Origin: Peribacillus frigoritolerans
GTDB lineage: Bacteria; Bacillota; Bacilli; Bacillales; DSM-1321
Length of the DNA: 64,000 bases
Direction of reading: 5' to 3'
NCBI RefSeq assembly: GCF_040250305.1
Contig: NZ_CP158190.1
Coordinates: 4,682,001-4,746,000 of the forward strand
Shown here: positions 45,331-53,659 of the stretch, in pieces
Layout: the number at the start of each line of letters is the position of its first letter
How positions within the stretch are numbered: position 1 is the first letter of the stretch
Made by a program: the position numbers and the translations under genes
The notes under the pieces: model-generated
The model's database searches: none
Seen by the model: only the letters and a program-made list of their open reading frames with translations
What the model was told of the DNA's origin: nothing

Positions 45331-46098
45331 TTAAATGCTCCAATCTTCCACTTCTACTGGATGATGATCAAGTTGGGTTAATATGACGGACCTGAATTCT
45401 TGAAACGCTTTGCTTGTTCGAGTTCTTGGATATGGCAAATCAATTGGAACGATAGCTTTAATCCGCCCAGGCTTTGCATCCATGACGACCACTTTCCTCG
45501 ATAAAAAGATGGATTCATCTATATCATGGGTGACAAGCACCATCGTTGTCTTATTCCTCTCCCATATTTCTAGTAAAGCCTCTTGAAGATGCGTTCGCGT
45601 GAATGCATCCAAAGCACCGAATGGCTCATCCAGCAATAATACTTCCGGATTACGCAATAAGGCCCTGGCAATGGCAACACGCTGCGACATTCCACCGGAT
45701 AATTGGCGTGGATACGCCTTTTCAAATCCTTTTAGTTTAACAAGTGAAATCAAATCATCCACCCTTTTTCGAATGTCCGGTTTCTTTAATGGAAGATTAC
45801 CTGCAATATTCTTCTCCACGTTTAGCCATGGAAATAAGCGATGCTCCTGAAAAATGAAACCACGGTCTTTAGAAGGGCCGATAACCGGATGATTCCCTGC
45901 CATGATCGCGCCGTCAAAGTCTGAATCAAGTCCTGCGATCAACTTTAATAATGTGCTTTTCCCGCAGCCGCTCGGACCAATGATCGTGACGAATTCACCA
46001 TTGTTGACGGTCAGTTTTAAATTATCCAAAACATGGACACTTTCATTCTCATTCTTAAATGTTTTGCTTACTTGATTAATTTCTAACGTCGCAACCAA
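45331..46098 (-). CDS. ssuB: Aliphatic sulfonate ABC transporter ATPase SsuB-like
   Basis: 255 residues. Walker A GPSGCGKS, signature [15 protein letters not shown], Walker [12 protein letters not shown] and switch His in LVTHDID: complete ABC ATPase. The [20 protein letters not shown] region is characteristic of SsuB/TauB. Start uncertain: TTG 46098 is preceded by AAAGGGTGAGGG; a GTG at 46107 overlaps it. Its leader carries an attenuator (46120-46190) related to that of the divergent ssuA. Confidence 0.92.
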   Translation of the reverse strand: MVATLEINQVSKTFKNENESVHVLDNLKLTVNNGEFVTIIGPSGCGKSTLLKLIAGLDSDFDGAIMAGNHPVIGPSKDRGFIFQEHRLFPWLNVEKNIAGNLPLKKPDIRKRVDDLISLVKLKGFEKAYPRQLSGGMSQRVAIARALLRNPEVLLLDEPFGALDAFTRTHLQEALLEIWERNKTTMVLVTHDIDESIFLSRKVVVMDAKPGRIKAIVPIDLPYPRTRTSKAFQEFRSVILTQLDHHPVEVEDWSI

Positions 46099-46119
46099 TA
46101 CCCTCACCCTTTCTCAAAT

Positions 46120-46190
46120 AAAAAAATAGAGATCCAGCAATAAGGCACATATTGTCCCTTTGCTGAATCTCTAGTTAACTAGTCGATTCA
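46120..46190 (-). promoter_or_regulatory. ssuB leader attenuator with shared TGAATC-N15-GATTCA element
   Basis: Minus strand, from 46190: TGAATC, 15 bases (GACTAGTTAACTAGA, containing CTAG TTAA CTAG), GATTCA. The GATTCA also starts the 5' arm AGAGATTCAGCAA (46172-46160) of a terminator whose 3' arm is TTGCTGGATCTCT (46140-46128), followed by ATTTTTTT. The two hairpins exclude each other. The predicted promoter puts TGAATC within a few bases of the RNA 5' end. Confidence 0.7.
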
Positions 46191-46202
46191 ATATTTCATT
46201 TT

Positions 46203-46231
46203 ATATTAACTTATCGATTATTTATAATCAA
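46203..46231 (-). promoter_or_regulatory. Sigma-A promoter of ssuBC
   Basis: TTGATT, 17-base spacer, TAATAT on the minus strand. A TTGGAATTA / TAATCC imperfect symmetry just upstream (46236-46262) could be an operator, for example for a CymR-type sulfur repressor, but the match is weak. Confidence 0.6.
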
Positions 46232-46275
46232 CACCTAATTCCAATTTATTTTATCGGATTAATTACAAATAATAA

Positions 46276-46305
46276 TTGACAGATAATTCTAACAGCTGTT
46301 AAGAT
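46276..46305 (+). promoter_or_regulatory. Sigma-A promoter of ssuA-dioxygenase operon
   Basis: TTGACA, 18-base spacer, TAAGAT; transcript would start near 46312 and run through the attenuator at 46326-46427. Confidence 0.55.
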
Positions 46306-46325
46306 GCATTCATACACAAATCCGC

Positions 46326-46427
46326 TTCACACTGGAGCCAAATAAATAAAGGTCATGTGAATCAACTGGACTACCGGAGATTCAATGAAGAGTAACCCCG
46401 GCATACTCTTCGTTGAATCTCTTTTTT
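46326..46427 (+). promoter_or_regulatory. ssuA leader attenuator with shared TGAATC-N15-GATTCA element
   Basis: TTCACA (46326) can pair with TGTGAA (46356); TGAATC (46358-46363) can pair with GATTCA (46379-46384) across 15 bases (AACTGGACTACCGGA, with CTGG ACTA CCGG as an inner stem); and GAGATTCAA (46377-46385) forms a terminator with TTGAATCTC (46413-46421) followed by TTTTTT, with an inner GAAGAGTA/TACTCTTC pairing. This is a three-way antiterminator/terminator arrangement. Confidence 0.7.
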
Positions 46428-46481
46428 GTCATTAATCTGACTATCCAGATGTGGTAAGTGTATTAAAAAAGGAGGGAAATC

Positions 46482-47471
46482 ATGAAGGACTATCGTAACA
46501 AGTTAACCGCAGTACTACTTGCCATCATTAGCATCGCTGTATTGGCAGGCTGTAACTCCGATGCCGGCAAAGCTTCCGGGAAAAGTGATCCACTGAAAGT
46601 TCATATTGCCTTAAATGGCAAGATGGGGCCATTGGTCATTGCAAAGGAAAAGGGATTGTTCAACGAAGAGTTTTCTAAACTGGATGCCCAAATCGAGTGG
46701 AGTGAATTCCAGAGTGGTCCCCCGCTTTTGGAATCCCTTGCTTCCAATCGGGTCGACCTGTCTTTTTTAGGGGATGGTGCACTGATTGCCGGCATTGATA
46801 AGAATCTGCCATTCGAAGTTATTGCACAAACAGGTCGGGGTGAGTCATCTGTCCGGATCCTGGCTCAAGCAGAAGGTAACATAAAGAAGATTGAAGACTT
46901 AAAAGGAAAAACGGTCGGTGTTGCCTCGGGGACAACGGGTCATGTGTATTTAATCAAGGCATTGAAAGCCCATGGCTTAACTACTGATGACATTAAACTC
47001 ATCAATTTACAACCGGATGATGCTCAAGCAGCTTTTGAAACCAAACAATTGGACGCCTGGGCGATATGGAACCCTTATTACCTTAATAATATTGAAAAAG
47101 GCAATGCTGTCGCTCTTAAAGTAAAAGGAAAAATATTGGCTCCTGGTGCAATCATTGCACGTAAGGGCTTTGCCGAAGAGCATCCTGAAATTGTCGAGGC
47201 CTATTTAAAGGTTTATAAAAAAGCTGCCGACTGGCAAATTGAACATCCAGATGAAGCATCTGAAATTTATTCCAAAGAAACTAAATTGCCTGTGGGTACG
47301 GTCAAGACAATAATAACGGCCGAAGAACCAAATATCTTCTTTACCGAAGATGCCATCAAAGCACAACAAGAATCCATCGATACTTTAGCTGGTGTGGGTT
47401 ATATCAAGAAATCATTTAATTTTAAAAATCAGATCCACAATGAATACATTGATGAAGCCTTTAAAAAATAA
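46482..47471 (+). CDS. ssuA: Aliphatic sulfonate-binding lipoprotein SsuA-like
   Basis: 329 residues. Signal peptide and lipobox LAGC (Cys24), then an SsuA/TauA-type binding fold: LNGKMGPLVIAKEKGLFNEE, VDLSFLGDGALIAGI, KGKTVGVASGTTGHVYLIKA. It captures organosulfonates outside the membrane for the SsuBC importer encoded on the opposite strand. ATG 46482 has AAGGAGGG six bases upstream. Followed after 30 bases by the dioxygenase gene. Confidence 0.92.
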   Translation: MKDYRNKLTAVLLAIISIAVLAGCNSDAGKASGKSDPLKVHIALNGKMGPLVIAKEKGLFNEEFSKLDAQIEWSEFQSGPPLLESLASNRVDLSFLGDGALIAGIDKNLPFEVIAQTGRGESSVRILAQAEGNIKKIEDLKGKTVGVASGTTGHVYLIKALKAHGLTTDDIKLINLQPDDAQAAFETKQLDAWAIWNPYYLNNIEKGNAVALKVKGKILAPGAIIARKGFAEEHPEIVEAYLKVYKKAADWQIEHPDEASEIYSKETKLPVGTVKTIITAEEPNIFFTEDAIKAQQESIDTLAGVGYIKKSFNFKNQIHNEYIDEAFKK

Positions 47472-47501
47472 AAAAACATACCTTACAGGAGGAGATTGAT
47501 T

Positions 47502-48395
47502 ATGACCGAAACTAAAACACAACAATTGAAAGTGGTACCGGTAGCAGGAAGGATTGGAGCGGAAATTCAAGGAGTCCAATTAAGCGGAGACTTGGATTTA
47601 GCTATTTTCAATGAAATCAAACAAGCGTTAAACCATCATAAAGTCGTATTCTTCAAAGGACAAAATCATTTGGACGATGCCAGCCAAGAAGCATTTGCCA
47701 AACTATTGGGTGAGCCTTATGCACATCCTACAGTACCGGTCAAAGACAATACTAACTATATTTTCGAACTTGATTCCGAAAGGGGCGCTAAAGCAAACCA
47801 TTGGCATACTGATGTCACTTTCGTTCCAGAAGTTCCAAAATACTCTATTTTAAGAGGTGTAACCATCCCTGACGTTGGCGGAGATACAGTCTGGGCAAAT
47901 ACGAATGAAGCATATGAGGACCTGCCGGATGGATTGAAGAAATTAGCTGACGGACTTTGGGCGATCCATACAAATGAATATGATTATGCCCAATTCAAAC
48001 CAGCTGAAAACATCGATGATGAGGTTAAAAAGAAATATCGTGATATATTCGAATCGACCATTTATAAAACAAGGCACCCAGTCGTTCACGTGCACGCTGA
48101 AACCGGAAAAAGGCATTTGTTATTAGGTGGCTTTGCTGGTAGAGTGGAAGGATATACAACAAGTGAATCCGAAAGATTATTAAGTATCTTCGATTCATAC
48201 GTCACGCGCTTAGAAAATACCGTTCGTTGGCAATGGAGTGAAGGGGACGTGGTCATTTGGGATAACCTAGCCACGCAGCATTACGCTATTGCCGATTACG
48301 GAAACCAGCACCGCGTCGTTCGCAGGGTCACTGTCGGCAAAGACGTTCCCGTAAACAAGGAGAACGAGTCCAGCAGTCTAATTATTAAAAAATAA
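47502..48395 (+). CDS. TauD/TfdA-family Fe(II)/2-oxoglutarate dioxygenase
   Basis: 297 residues. Iron ligands: His102 and Asp104 in ANHWHTDVTF, His260 in WDNLATQHYAI; the oxoglutarate arginine is in NQHRVVRRVT. TauD-type enzymes hydroxylate taurine or other sulfonates or sulfate esters, which then release sulfite or sulfate. Co-transcribed with ssuA, so it is the desulfonation step of this locus. No FMN-dependent SsuD is present here. ATG 47502 follows AGGAGG. Confidence 0.93.
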   Translation: MTETKTQQLKVVPVAGRIGAEIQGVQLSGDLDLAIFNEIKQALNHHKVVFFKGQNHLDDASQEAFAKLLGEPYAHPTVPVKDNTNYIFELDSERGAKANHWHTDVTFVPEVPKYSILRGVTIPDVGGDTVWANTNEAYEDLPDGLKKLADGLWAIHTNEYDYAQFKPAENIDDEVKKKYRDIFESTIYKTRHPVVHVHAETGKRHLLLGGFAGRVEGYTTSESERLLSIFDSYVTRLENTVRWQWSEGDVVIWDNLATQHYAIADYGNQHRVVRRVTVGKDVPVNKENESSSLIIKK

Positions 48396-48425
48396 ACTGC
48401 TGTATCGAGTGAAAGGTTCGAAAAT

Positions 48426-48481
48426 ACTCAAACCTCCTGAGGAACTGGCCTTATTGAAGGAGGTTTGAGTGTTTTCTTTTT
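48426..48481 (+). terminator. Terminator after the dioxygenase gene
   Basis: ACTCAAACCTCCT ... AGGAGGTTTGAGT perfect stem followed by GTTTTCTTTTT. Confidence 0.88.
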
Positions 48482-48527
48482 GAACAGGTCTTGTCACTCG
48501 CCCTTTGGCATTTTCAGTACTTTCCCC

Positions 48528-49115
48528 TCATTTAAAATTAACTTCAATGAATTCAACCTCTTCTGCACGGCTTAATGTTCCATGGGCTTTTCCAACGGTG
48601 CCTTCTTTATCTTCCCAAAAGAAGTTATGGTCCTGAACGATCGTGCTAAAATCAAAATCTCGCCACCGGGCAGCGATGGCCAGCAATCTATCTCTATGCT
48701 GAAAATCACTTGAATCCACTATTTTATAAACTTCTTCAATAATTTTAGGGGACATCGGTATAGCTCCCCATTTATCTTGCGAGCGAACCTTTTGATGAGT
48801 CATTTTATGCATGACGTCCATGACTTCCGTTTCGGTTGAGCCTTCATCAAGTCCTATTTCAAATTCGATCCCATCATATATCGCTGTTTTCGCTTCAAGT
48901 TCCGCAGCTTTCGCTTTCGCTTCCCTTTTGGCTTCGATTTTTTCATCTTCTCTTTCTCTTTCAATTTGTTCCTTGGCTTCCCTGGCTTCAATTACCAGTT
49001 GAGCTTTTTCGTACTCATTGGAGTTCTCCATGATTTTAAAGGAAGCAACCCCCACCCCGAATAATGCAACAGCAGAGATTCCACTAATAAGTAAAACCTT
49101 TTGCGTTTTCTTCAT
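48528..49115 (-). CDS. DUF6241-type membrane-anchored protein
   Basis: 195 residues: an N-terminal membrane anchor (residues 6-28), a long charged helix (EAREAKEQIEREREDEKIEA and on), then a compact domain with VMDVMHKMTHQKVRSQDKWG and HRDRLLAIAARWRDFDFSTI. This resembles the DUF6241 proteins of bacilli; role unknown. ATG 49115 has GGAGG eight bases upstream. Monocistronic. Confidence 0.72.
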   Translation of the reverse strand: MKKTQKVLLISGISAVALFGVGVASFKIMENSNEYEKAQLVIEAREAKEQIEREREDEKIEAKREAKAKAAELEAKTAIYDGIEFEIGLDEGSTETEVMDVMHKMTHQKVRSQDKWGAIPMSPKIIEEVYKIVDSSDFQHRDRLLAIAARWRDFDFSTIVQDHNFFWEDKEGTVGKAHGTLSRAEEVEFIEVNFK

Positions 49116-49421
49116 AAAAACTTCCTCCAAGATATTGATAATGTCAGATAATATTTATTTTAACATATTAACTGGATGGACTATCCAGAAAAGGAAGACA
49201 TCAAACCTTCTCATCCCTTCAATAAGAATTATAGTAGTTTCAGATATCGATAATTACCCAAGGTACCCATTCTATTTTTCCAAGAAGATTCATACGTCAC
49301 TTCAAGAAAAATTGATAATACCGGGTGCCGGGCACTGTGAAGCTGAGGTAGTGGATCCAAAATAGTATTGGAACAAGATATGGGGTTTTGTGGATAAATA
49401 TATGGAGTAATGTAAGAGGGT
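49116..49421 (+). pseudogene. Intergenic stretch with a C-terminal scrap of an alpha/beta-hydrolase-like gene
   Basis: At about 49258-49365 the plus strand reads RYPFYFSKKIHTSLQEKLII then PGAGHCEAEVVDPK and a stop. GAGHCEA is the shape of the catalytic-histidine end of YqkD-type alpha/beta hydrolases. No N-terminal part or ribosome site exists. The motif GTGCCGGGCAC at 49325 is a small palindrome of a kind common in bacilli. Confidence 0.35.
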
Positions 49422-49455
49422 AAAAAGAAACTGCCGATATGATATCAGCAGTTTC
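49422..49455 (-). terminator. Terminator after the clpP paralogue
   Basis: GAAACTGC ... GCAGTTTC stem followed on the minus strand by TTTTTACC. Confidence 0.85.
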
Positions 49456-49506
49456 CTTTCGTTTTCGTCCAGATTATTTTGAGCTTACATGGCGTTTTTA
49501 TCAGGA

Positions 49507-50091
49507 TTAATTAGCCTGAACGATTATTTCATCGATTATACCGTAATCCTTCGCCTCATTTGCGCTTAAGAAATAATCACGATCTGTGTCCTTCGCCACC
49601 TTTTCGATAGGCTGACCGGTCCTTTCCGAGATGATTTGATTGATATGATCCTTTAGCTTCAAAATCCTTCGGGCAGAAATTTCTATTTCCGTTGCTTGCC
49701 CCCTCGCCCCACCAAGCGGTTGATGAAGCATGATTTCACTATTTGGCAAAGCACACCTTTTCCCTTTCGTACCCGCCAATAAAAGCATGGCCCCGAATGA
49801 TGCAGCCATCCCCGTACATACAGTCCGGACATCAGGCTTAATATATTGCATCGTATCATAAATGGCGAAACCGGCACTGGTCGATCCCCCTGGACTGTTT
49901 ATGAAGATGGTAATTTCTTTATCTGGTGCATCAGCTGCCAAGAATAACAATTGGGCAACCACGCTATTGGCTAAATGATCGGTGATCTCTTCCCCGATCA
50001 TGATGATACGGTCTTTTAGAAGTCTGGAATAAATATCGTACGAGCGCTCACCCTTGCTTGATTGCTCAATTACATATGGAATGGTGGTCAT
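49507..50091 (-). CDS. clpP: ATP-dependent Clp protease proteolytic subunit (ClpP paralogue)
   Basis: 194 residues, full-length serine protease subunit with the complete triad Ser98 (GMAASFGAM), His123 (MLHQPLGG) and Asp172 (TDRDYF). ATG 50091 follows AGGAGG. It sits 30 bases after a sigma factor gene, which is not the usual place of the housekeeping clpP, so it is probably a second paralogue. With Clp ATPases it would degrade selected proteins in the cytosol; the neighbour suggests a link to that sigma factor or its antagonist (inference). Confidence 0.93.
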   Translation of the reverse strand: MTTIPYVIEQSSKGERSYDIYSRLLKDRIIMIGEEITDHLANSVVAQLLFLAADAPDKEITIFINSPGGSTSAGFAIYDTMQYIKPDVRTVCTGMAASFGAMLLLAGTKGKRCALPNSEIMLHQPLGGARGQATEIEISARRILKLKDHINQIISERTGQPIEKVAKDTDRDYFLSANEAKDYGIIDEIIVQAN

Positions 50092-50121
50092 ATCTCTTCT
50101 TCCTCCTAACAATAATATTGG

Positions 50122-50832
50122 CTATGCAGCCATTGAGAGTGTGTTTGAAGGAGTGAAGCTTGATTTGGAAAGAATCGGACGATTCATCAGTTTAGGAATC
50201 ATCGATTCACTGTTCAGAGATTTGAAAGATGGGATGCTTCTAATGAGGATATCAGGATTTTGGGCTTTTAAAGCCTGTGTCATCAAGGACATGAGCCGCT
50301 GTTCCTCCTCATCCTCCCAATTTTCCACGCAAGACAACCTACTACGCTCTTCAACGTCATTGTCAAAACGCTTTTTCACACGGTTCAAGATTGCCTTTAC
50401 AGCCGTTTCAGTGGTGTTCAAGTAATCTGAGATTTCTTTTGACCGATAAAGGAATCCTTCCTTTAATATGAACACTACAGCTTGTTTCGGCGTAAGGGAT
50501 TTTATTATATATTCAACCGTTTCAAAAACATTTTCCCCAACTGACCCCAGCTGTTCGGTATCCAACAGATCGCCTAAAGATTCTTTTTTCCTTTTTCTTA
50601 TCGTATCAATCCAGGAATGTCGGGCTATGGTCTTCAATAAAGCTGTTGTTATCTCCGTTTTCTTCCCATAGCCCTGCATTGCCTTCAATATCGTTTCCTG
50701 TGCCAAATCATCCCCATCCCAATTATTTTGGGTCAGGAATCGGCAAAACCGAATCAATTCAGGATAAACTTCACGCAAAATCGCACCGTTATCCTTTTCT
50801 TCAGAAATATCTTCCCTTAACTTATTTATCAT
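50122..50832 (-). CDS. ECF-type sigma factor with C-terminal extension
   Basis: 236 residues. Region 2: YPELIRFCRFLTQNNWDGDD then LAQETILKAMQGY; region 4: SLTPKQAVVFILKEGFLYRS and ISDYLNTTETAVKAILNRVK. After region 4 there is an extra C-terminal stretch of about 65 residues (from NWEDEEEQRL on) that is not the SnoaL-type extension of ECF41. No anti-sigma gene is next to it; instead a clpP paralogue follows. ATG 50832 has AAGGAG eight bases upstream. Confidence 0.85.
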   Translation of the reverse strand: MINKLREDISEEKDNGAILREVYPELIRFCRFLTQNNWDGDDLAQETILKAMQGYGKKTEITTALLKTIARHSWIDTIRKRKKESLGDLLDTEQLGSVGENVFETVEYIIKSLTPKQAVVFILKEGFLYRSKEISDYLNTTETAVKAILNRVKKRFDNDVEERSRLSCVENWEDEEEQRLMSLMTQALKAQNPDILIRSIPSFKSLNSESMIPKLMNRPILSKSSFTPSNTLSMAA

Positions 50833-50968
50833 TTTTCTCACTCCTTCAACACCCTCTATCCTATAAACGTTTCAGAAAGAGAAAAAGATATGGGGGTGAA
50901 AAATTTTCCTTCATTCTTCATTATATTCTATTCCATTTTTTCCTTTGGATTTCCTTTCATACTAAAAA

Positions 50969-50993
50969 CCTGTTTGGTTAAGATCCAAACAGG
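50969..50993 (-). terminator. Terminator, minus strand
   Basis: CCTGTTTGG ATCTTAA CCAAACAGG followed by TTTTTAG on the minus strand; would stop transcripts from the gene at 51280 before the sigma/clpP operon. Confidence 0.8.
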
Positions 50994-51279
50994 CTTGTAT
51001 CAATGTTCTAATATCCTACATTTAGTCCTTCCTCGGCCTGCCCCGCTGTGTAACCGGTTCGTCACCAATCATTACAGCGAAAATTCTTCGTGCATTCCGC
51101 TCCATTCCATTTATTCAACCAGCCAAATTTTCGGAAGTGACCTTCTGCTTACGTTAATGTCCCGCAATGTCGTTACGTTTTCCCAAATCGCAATTTGTTC
51201 CGATATCCCTGACCTCCCGGATGTCCTTGTTGTAGATTCTGAATTTCAAATTTCCGGATGATCCATAGGAACTCTGCTG
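50994..51279. other. Intergenic stretch, possibly decayed coding DNA
   Basis: Less AT-rich than other spacers, with frames such as RNARRIFAVMIGDEPVTQRG followed by RPRKD on the minus strand that look protein-like but lack a start, a ribosome site and continuity. I cannot assign them. Confidence 0.3.
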
Positions 51280-51606
51280 CTATTCCAAGTGTTCAATGCA
51301 TTCGACCGTGTATTCGCTTGGTTCCATTACGTTTACTTCAATATCAAACCAACTGGAGGAACGACTTTCGTTAGCGCTATCTTTACAATAGTTCACCAAA
51401 GAACCTGCTGGTTTTTCTTCAGACTCTTGATCGCTCATCTCTTCAAAATTCACTGATCGCTCGTTATGACGCTCTCTGTCTGCCTTTTCATTCTCCAGGT
51501 CTGCGAACATGAACATGCAGTAAAAAACGGCTATCATAATTGCCATCGTAATCAACCTTGACCTTAAAGGCAGTACCTTTTTCAATATAGCTAAAACTTT
51601 CTTCAT
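51280..51606 (-). CDS. Small membrane-anchored protein of unknown function
   Basis: 108 residues. One N-terminal membrane helix (about residues 18-35) after a basic start, then a charged linker and an outer or inner domain with two cysteines (VNYCKDSAN, YTVECIEHLE). No family recognised. Ribosome site GGGG eight bases before ATG 51606. Ends 290 bases before a terminator at 50969. Confidence 0.6.
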   Translation of the reverse strand: MKKVLAILKKVLPLRSRLITMAIMIAVFYCMFMFADLENEKADRERHNERSVNFEEMSDQESEEKPAGSLVNYCKDSANESRSSSWFDIEVNVMEPSEYTVECIEHLE

Positions 51607-51666
51607 TGTGGTTTCCCCAATCCTGACTTAAAAGTATCTATTAAATACCATCTTCATTATGTTAGA

Positions 51667-51690
51667 CAAAAAAATAAGCCCGAAGGGGCA
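51667..51690 (-). terminator. Terminator, minus strand
   Basis: GCCC CTTC GGGC tetraloop hairpin followed by TTATTTTTTT on the minus strand. The only candidate it can serve is the short frame at 51752-51817. Confidence 0.75.
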
Positions 51691-51751
51691 GACTACTTTA
51701 TTGATCAATCCTCGCAAAAAAAATTTATTCTTCATTTTGGATTCTTCTTTG

Positions 51752-51817
51752 TTATTTCGCTCCCACTGGATATAACAAAGGGTTTCGAAGGAAAACTGGC
51801 AGGACCGTCAATTTCAT
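51752..51817 (-). CDS. Possible 21-residue hydrophobic peptide
   Basis: ATG 51817 has GGGGGG eight bases upstream, an excellent ribosome site. The peptide (MKLTVLPVFLRNPLLYPVGA plus K) is hydrophobic with two basic residues. A terminator follows 60 bases later, and no other gene lies between it and the terminator of the radical SAM gene. Either a leader/toxin-like peptide or part of a small RNA. Confidence 0.35.
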   Translation of the reverse strand: MKLTVLPVFLRNPLLYPVGAK

Positions 51818-51950
51818 TTCACATTCCCCCCTAGACTTTTTCCTTTTTTGCTTAAGATATCCAATTAATATAATAACATAAAATTAACCATTTTTCTTGA
51901 AAGAACCAATTGACCTTACAATTTTGGTCAGGAATCAATATATGTGAAAC

Positions 51951-51978
51951 AACCTTCCCTCATTTTGGAGGGAAGGTT
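51951..51978 (-). terminator. Terminator-like hairpin after the radical SAM gene
   Basis: AACCTTCCCTC / GAGGGAAGGTT perfect stem, six-base loop; followed on the minus strand by GTTTCAC. Confidence 0.7.
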
Positions 51979-51994
51979 AACCAGCCATTTTCAC

Positions 51995-52882
51995 TTAAAG
52001 CCTTAAAGCATTCCTATTGATGCTACGCTGGAATTCATCAGCGTCCGTTTTTTCAATGAAATCATTCAATCCGTCGATGAATGACTGTTTATCCCTTGGC
52101 AAGCTCCCGCTTAATGTTAATGCGTTCGATGCATGCAATGACGATATTCTTGTATCGTCCTTTACATTCAGATGTTCGATGAATGTTTTTAATTCTATGA
52201 TTCTCTCCATTTCAGCAGATTCTTCAAAATCGCCCTTTAAATACTCCATATGCAGTTCAGTACCAGGTATTAACGTAGTAGACATGGGGAATATCGCCTT
52301 GGACCGAACTTCATTTAATAATGCAGCTGTATCTACCGCATTCGGCAAGCCCTTCCCTCGTCCTGCAAGACCATACATGACCATAACGAAAAACTCTATA
52401 CCTGCTTCATTCAATCTCTGCAATTGCACTCTTGCCTCTTTTGCCGTATATCCTTTCTTTACATGCTCCAGAACTTCATCGTTTCCGCTTTCGAGACCTA
52501 TATATAAATCATTGATTCCTAATTCTTTTAATTCCTTTAATTCTTCGATCGTTTTCGTCGCAACACTTTGTATAGATGCATACATCGTGATTGTTTCAAC
52601 TTCAGGGAGATGTTTCTTGATCAATTTTGCGATATCCCTTAACTTATTCGCACTAAGAATGAATGGATCTCCATTTAATAAATAAATCCTTTGTGCATTC
52701 GGATAAAAACCCTTTGCCTCTATCAAGTCTTTTTCTATTTGATCTAATTTCTCCATTTTGAAATTTATATCCTTATACATATTGCAATATGTACACTTAT
52801 TGTTTGAACACCCGGATGTAACTTGTAATAAAAGGGTGTTTGCCTCTAATGGCGGTCTATAAATCTTCTCATCATATTTCAT
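51995..52882 (-). CDS. Radical SAM protein of unknown substrate
   Basis: 295 residues. The cluster motif is TSGCSNNKCTYCNMYK (Cys-x4-Cys-x2-Cys rather than the more common Cys-x3-Cys-x2-Cys), followed by YLLNGDPFILSANKLRDIAK and a TIM-barrel pattern with DLYIGLESGNDEVLEHVKKG as in the Elp3/HemN-type (COG1032) branch. It uses S-adenosylmethionine radicals for an unknown reaction. ATG 52882 follows GAGG at seven bases. Monocistronic. Confidence 0.87.
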   Translation of the reverse strand: MKYDEKIYRPPLEANTLLLQVTSGCSNNKCTYCNMYKDINFKMEKLDQIEKDLIEAKGFYPNAQRIYLLNGDPFILSANKLRDIAKLIKKHLPEVETITMYASIQSVATKTIEELKELKELGINDLYIGLESGNDEVLEHVKKGYTAKEARVQLQRLNEAGIEFFVMVMYGLAGRGKGLPNAVDTAALLNEVRSKAIFPMSTTLIPGTELHMEYLKGDFEESAEMERIIELKTFIEHLNVKDDTRISSLHASNALTLSGSLPRDKQSFIDGLNDFIEKTDADEFQRSINRNALRL

Positions 52883-53113
52883 ATGAAAACCTCTTTCTTC
52901 ATTAATACATCGGAATTTCCCGATGAATATAAAGATACACACCATTTCTATTTTTGTCCAGCAATTTAATCGTACGGCAGGAGACCACCATTCCCTAAAA
53001 AGAATAGGCAGTTGACATATTTCCTTTTGTATTTAAACTGATTGTATATAACCCATTAAATAATATTGAATGATGAGGTTTTAAAATCATAAGTTGGCAG
53101 GCAGGTATAAAAT

Positions 53114-53431
53114 ATGGATGATTTAAAAATATTAAAAGCAATATCACATAAAACCCGATTGAATATACTACTTTGGCTGAAAGAACCAGAAAAGAACTTC
53201 AAGGAATTTGGATGGGCGCCCCATCTAACCGAACCAGAATTCATCAATAGTGTTTGTGTTTACCATATTCAGTTAAAGACAGGCAATTCCCAATCGACAA
53301 CTTCCGAAAATTTATCAATTCTTGAGAAAGCCGGATTACTGCAGTCCAAAAAAGTAGCCGTATGGACACTTTACCAAAGAAATGAAAAGGTAATAAAAGA
53401 GTTTTCCGACTGGATAGGGAATGTACTATAA
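53114..53431 (+). CDS. ArsR-family transcriptional regulator
   Basis: 105-residue winged helix-turn-helix protein: LKILKAISHKTRLNILLWLK at the N-terminus and STTSENLSILEKAGLLQSKK as recognition helix and wing. Between them lies an unusual insert FGWAPHLTEPEFINSVCVYH with one Cys and His residues. The metal-binding CxC motif of ArsR/SmtB is absent, so its signal is unknown. No adjacent target gene; divergent to the radical SAM gene, which could be its target. Ribosome site weak. Confidence 0.83.
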   Translation: MDDLKILKAISHKTRLNILLWLKEPEKNFKEFGWAPHLTEPEFINSVCVYHIQLKTGNSQSTTSENLSILEKAGLLQSKKVAVWTLYQRNEKVIKEFSDWIGNVL

Positions 53432-53453
53432 ATAGTGAAGTATGCCCTTACCT

Positions 53454-53496
53454 AAAACGCGGCCCTTTCCTAATGTAAGAAGAGGCCGCGTTTTTT
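53454..53496 (+). terminator. Terminator after the ArsR-type gene
   Basis: AAACGCGGCC ... GGCCGCGTTT stem followed by TTTTTT. Confidence 0.88.
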
Positions 53497-53659
53497 CATC
53501 CCCACAATTCATCCCCGGGTTATCTTCCCCACTGCAAAACACCGTATATCATGCTATCAATGTACCCGTCACATTGACTTCCATCCTTTTTCAGTGTTAC
53601 TCTTAAAAGTATACATTCAAAATACTGATTCCATTAGTGTGAAATAAGGGAGAACACAT

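Noticed and set aside
46236..46262. CymR operator upstream of ssuBC
   Set aside because: Only a TTGGAATTA / TAATCC partial symmetry; too weak to call without a matrix search.
46099..46481. T-box or S-box leader for the ssu genes
   Set aside because: No T-box TGGNACC-type sequence, specifier loop or S-box core blocks are present in either leader; only the terminator/antiterminator pairings are seen.
49325..49335. GTGCCGGGCAC palindrome as a specific operator
   Set aside because: Short palindromes of this type are scattered in Bacillus-group genomes and it stands by itself.
50994..51279. Coding gene on either strand
   Set aside because: Open frames lack starts, ribosome sites and family likeness; recorded only as possible decay.
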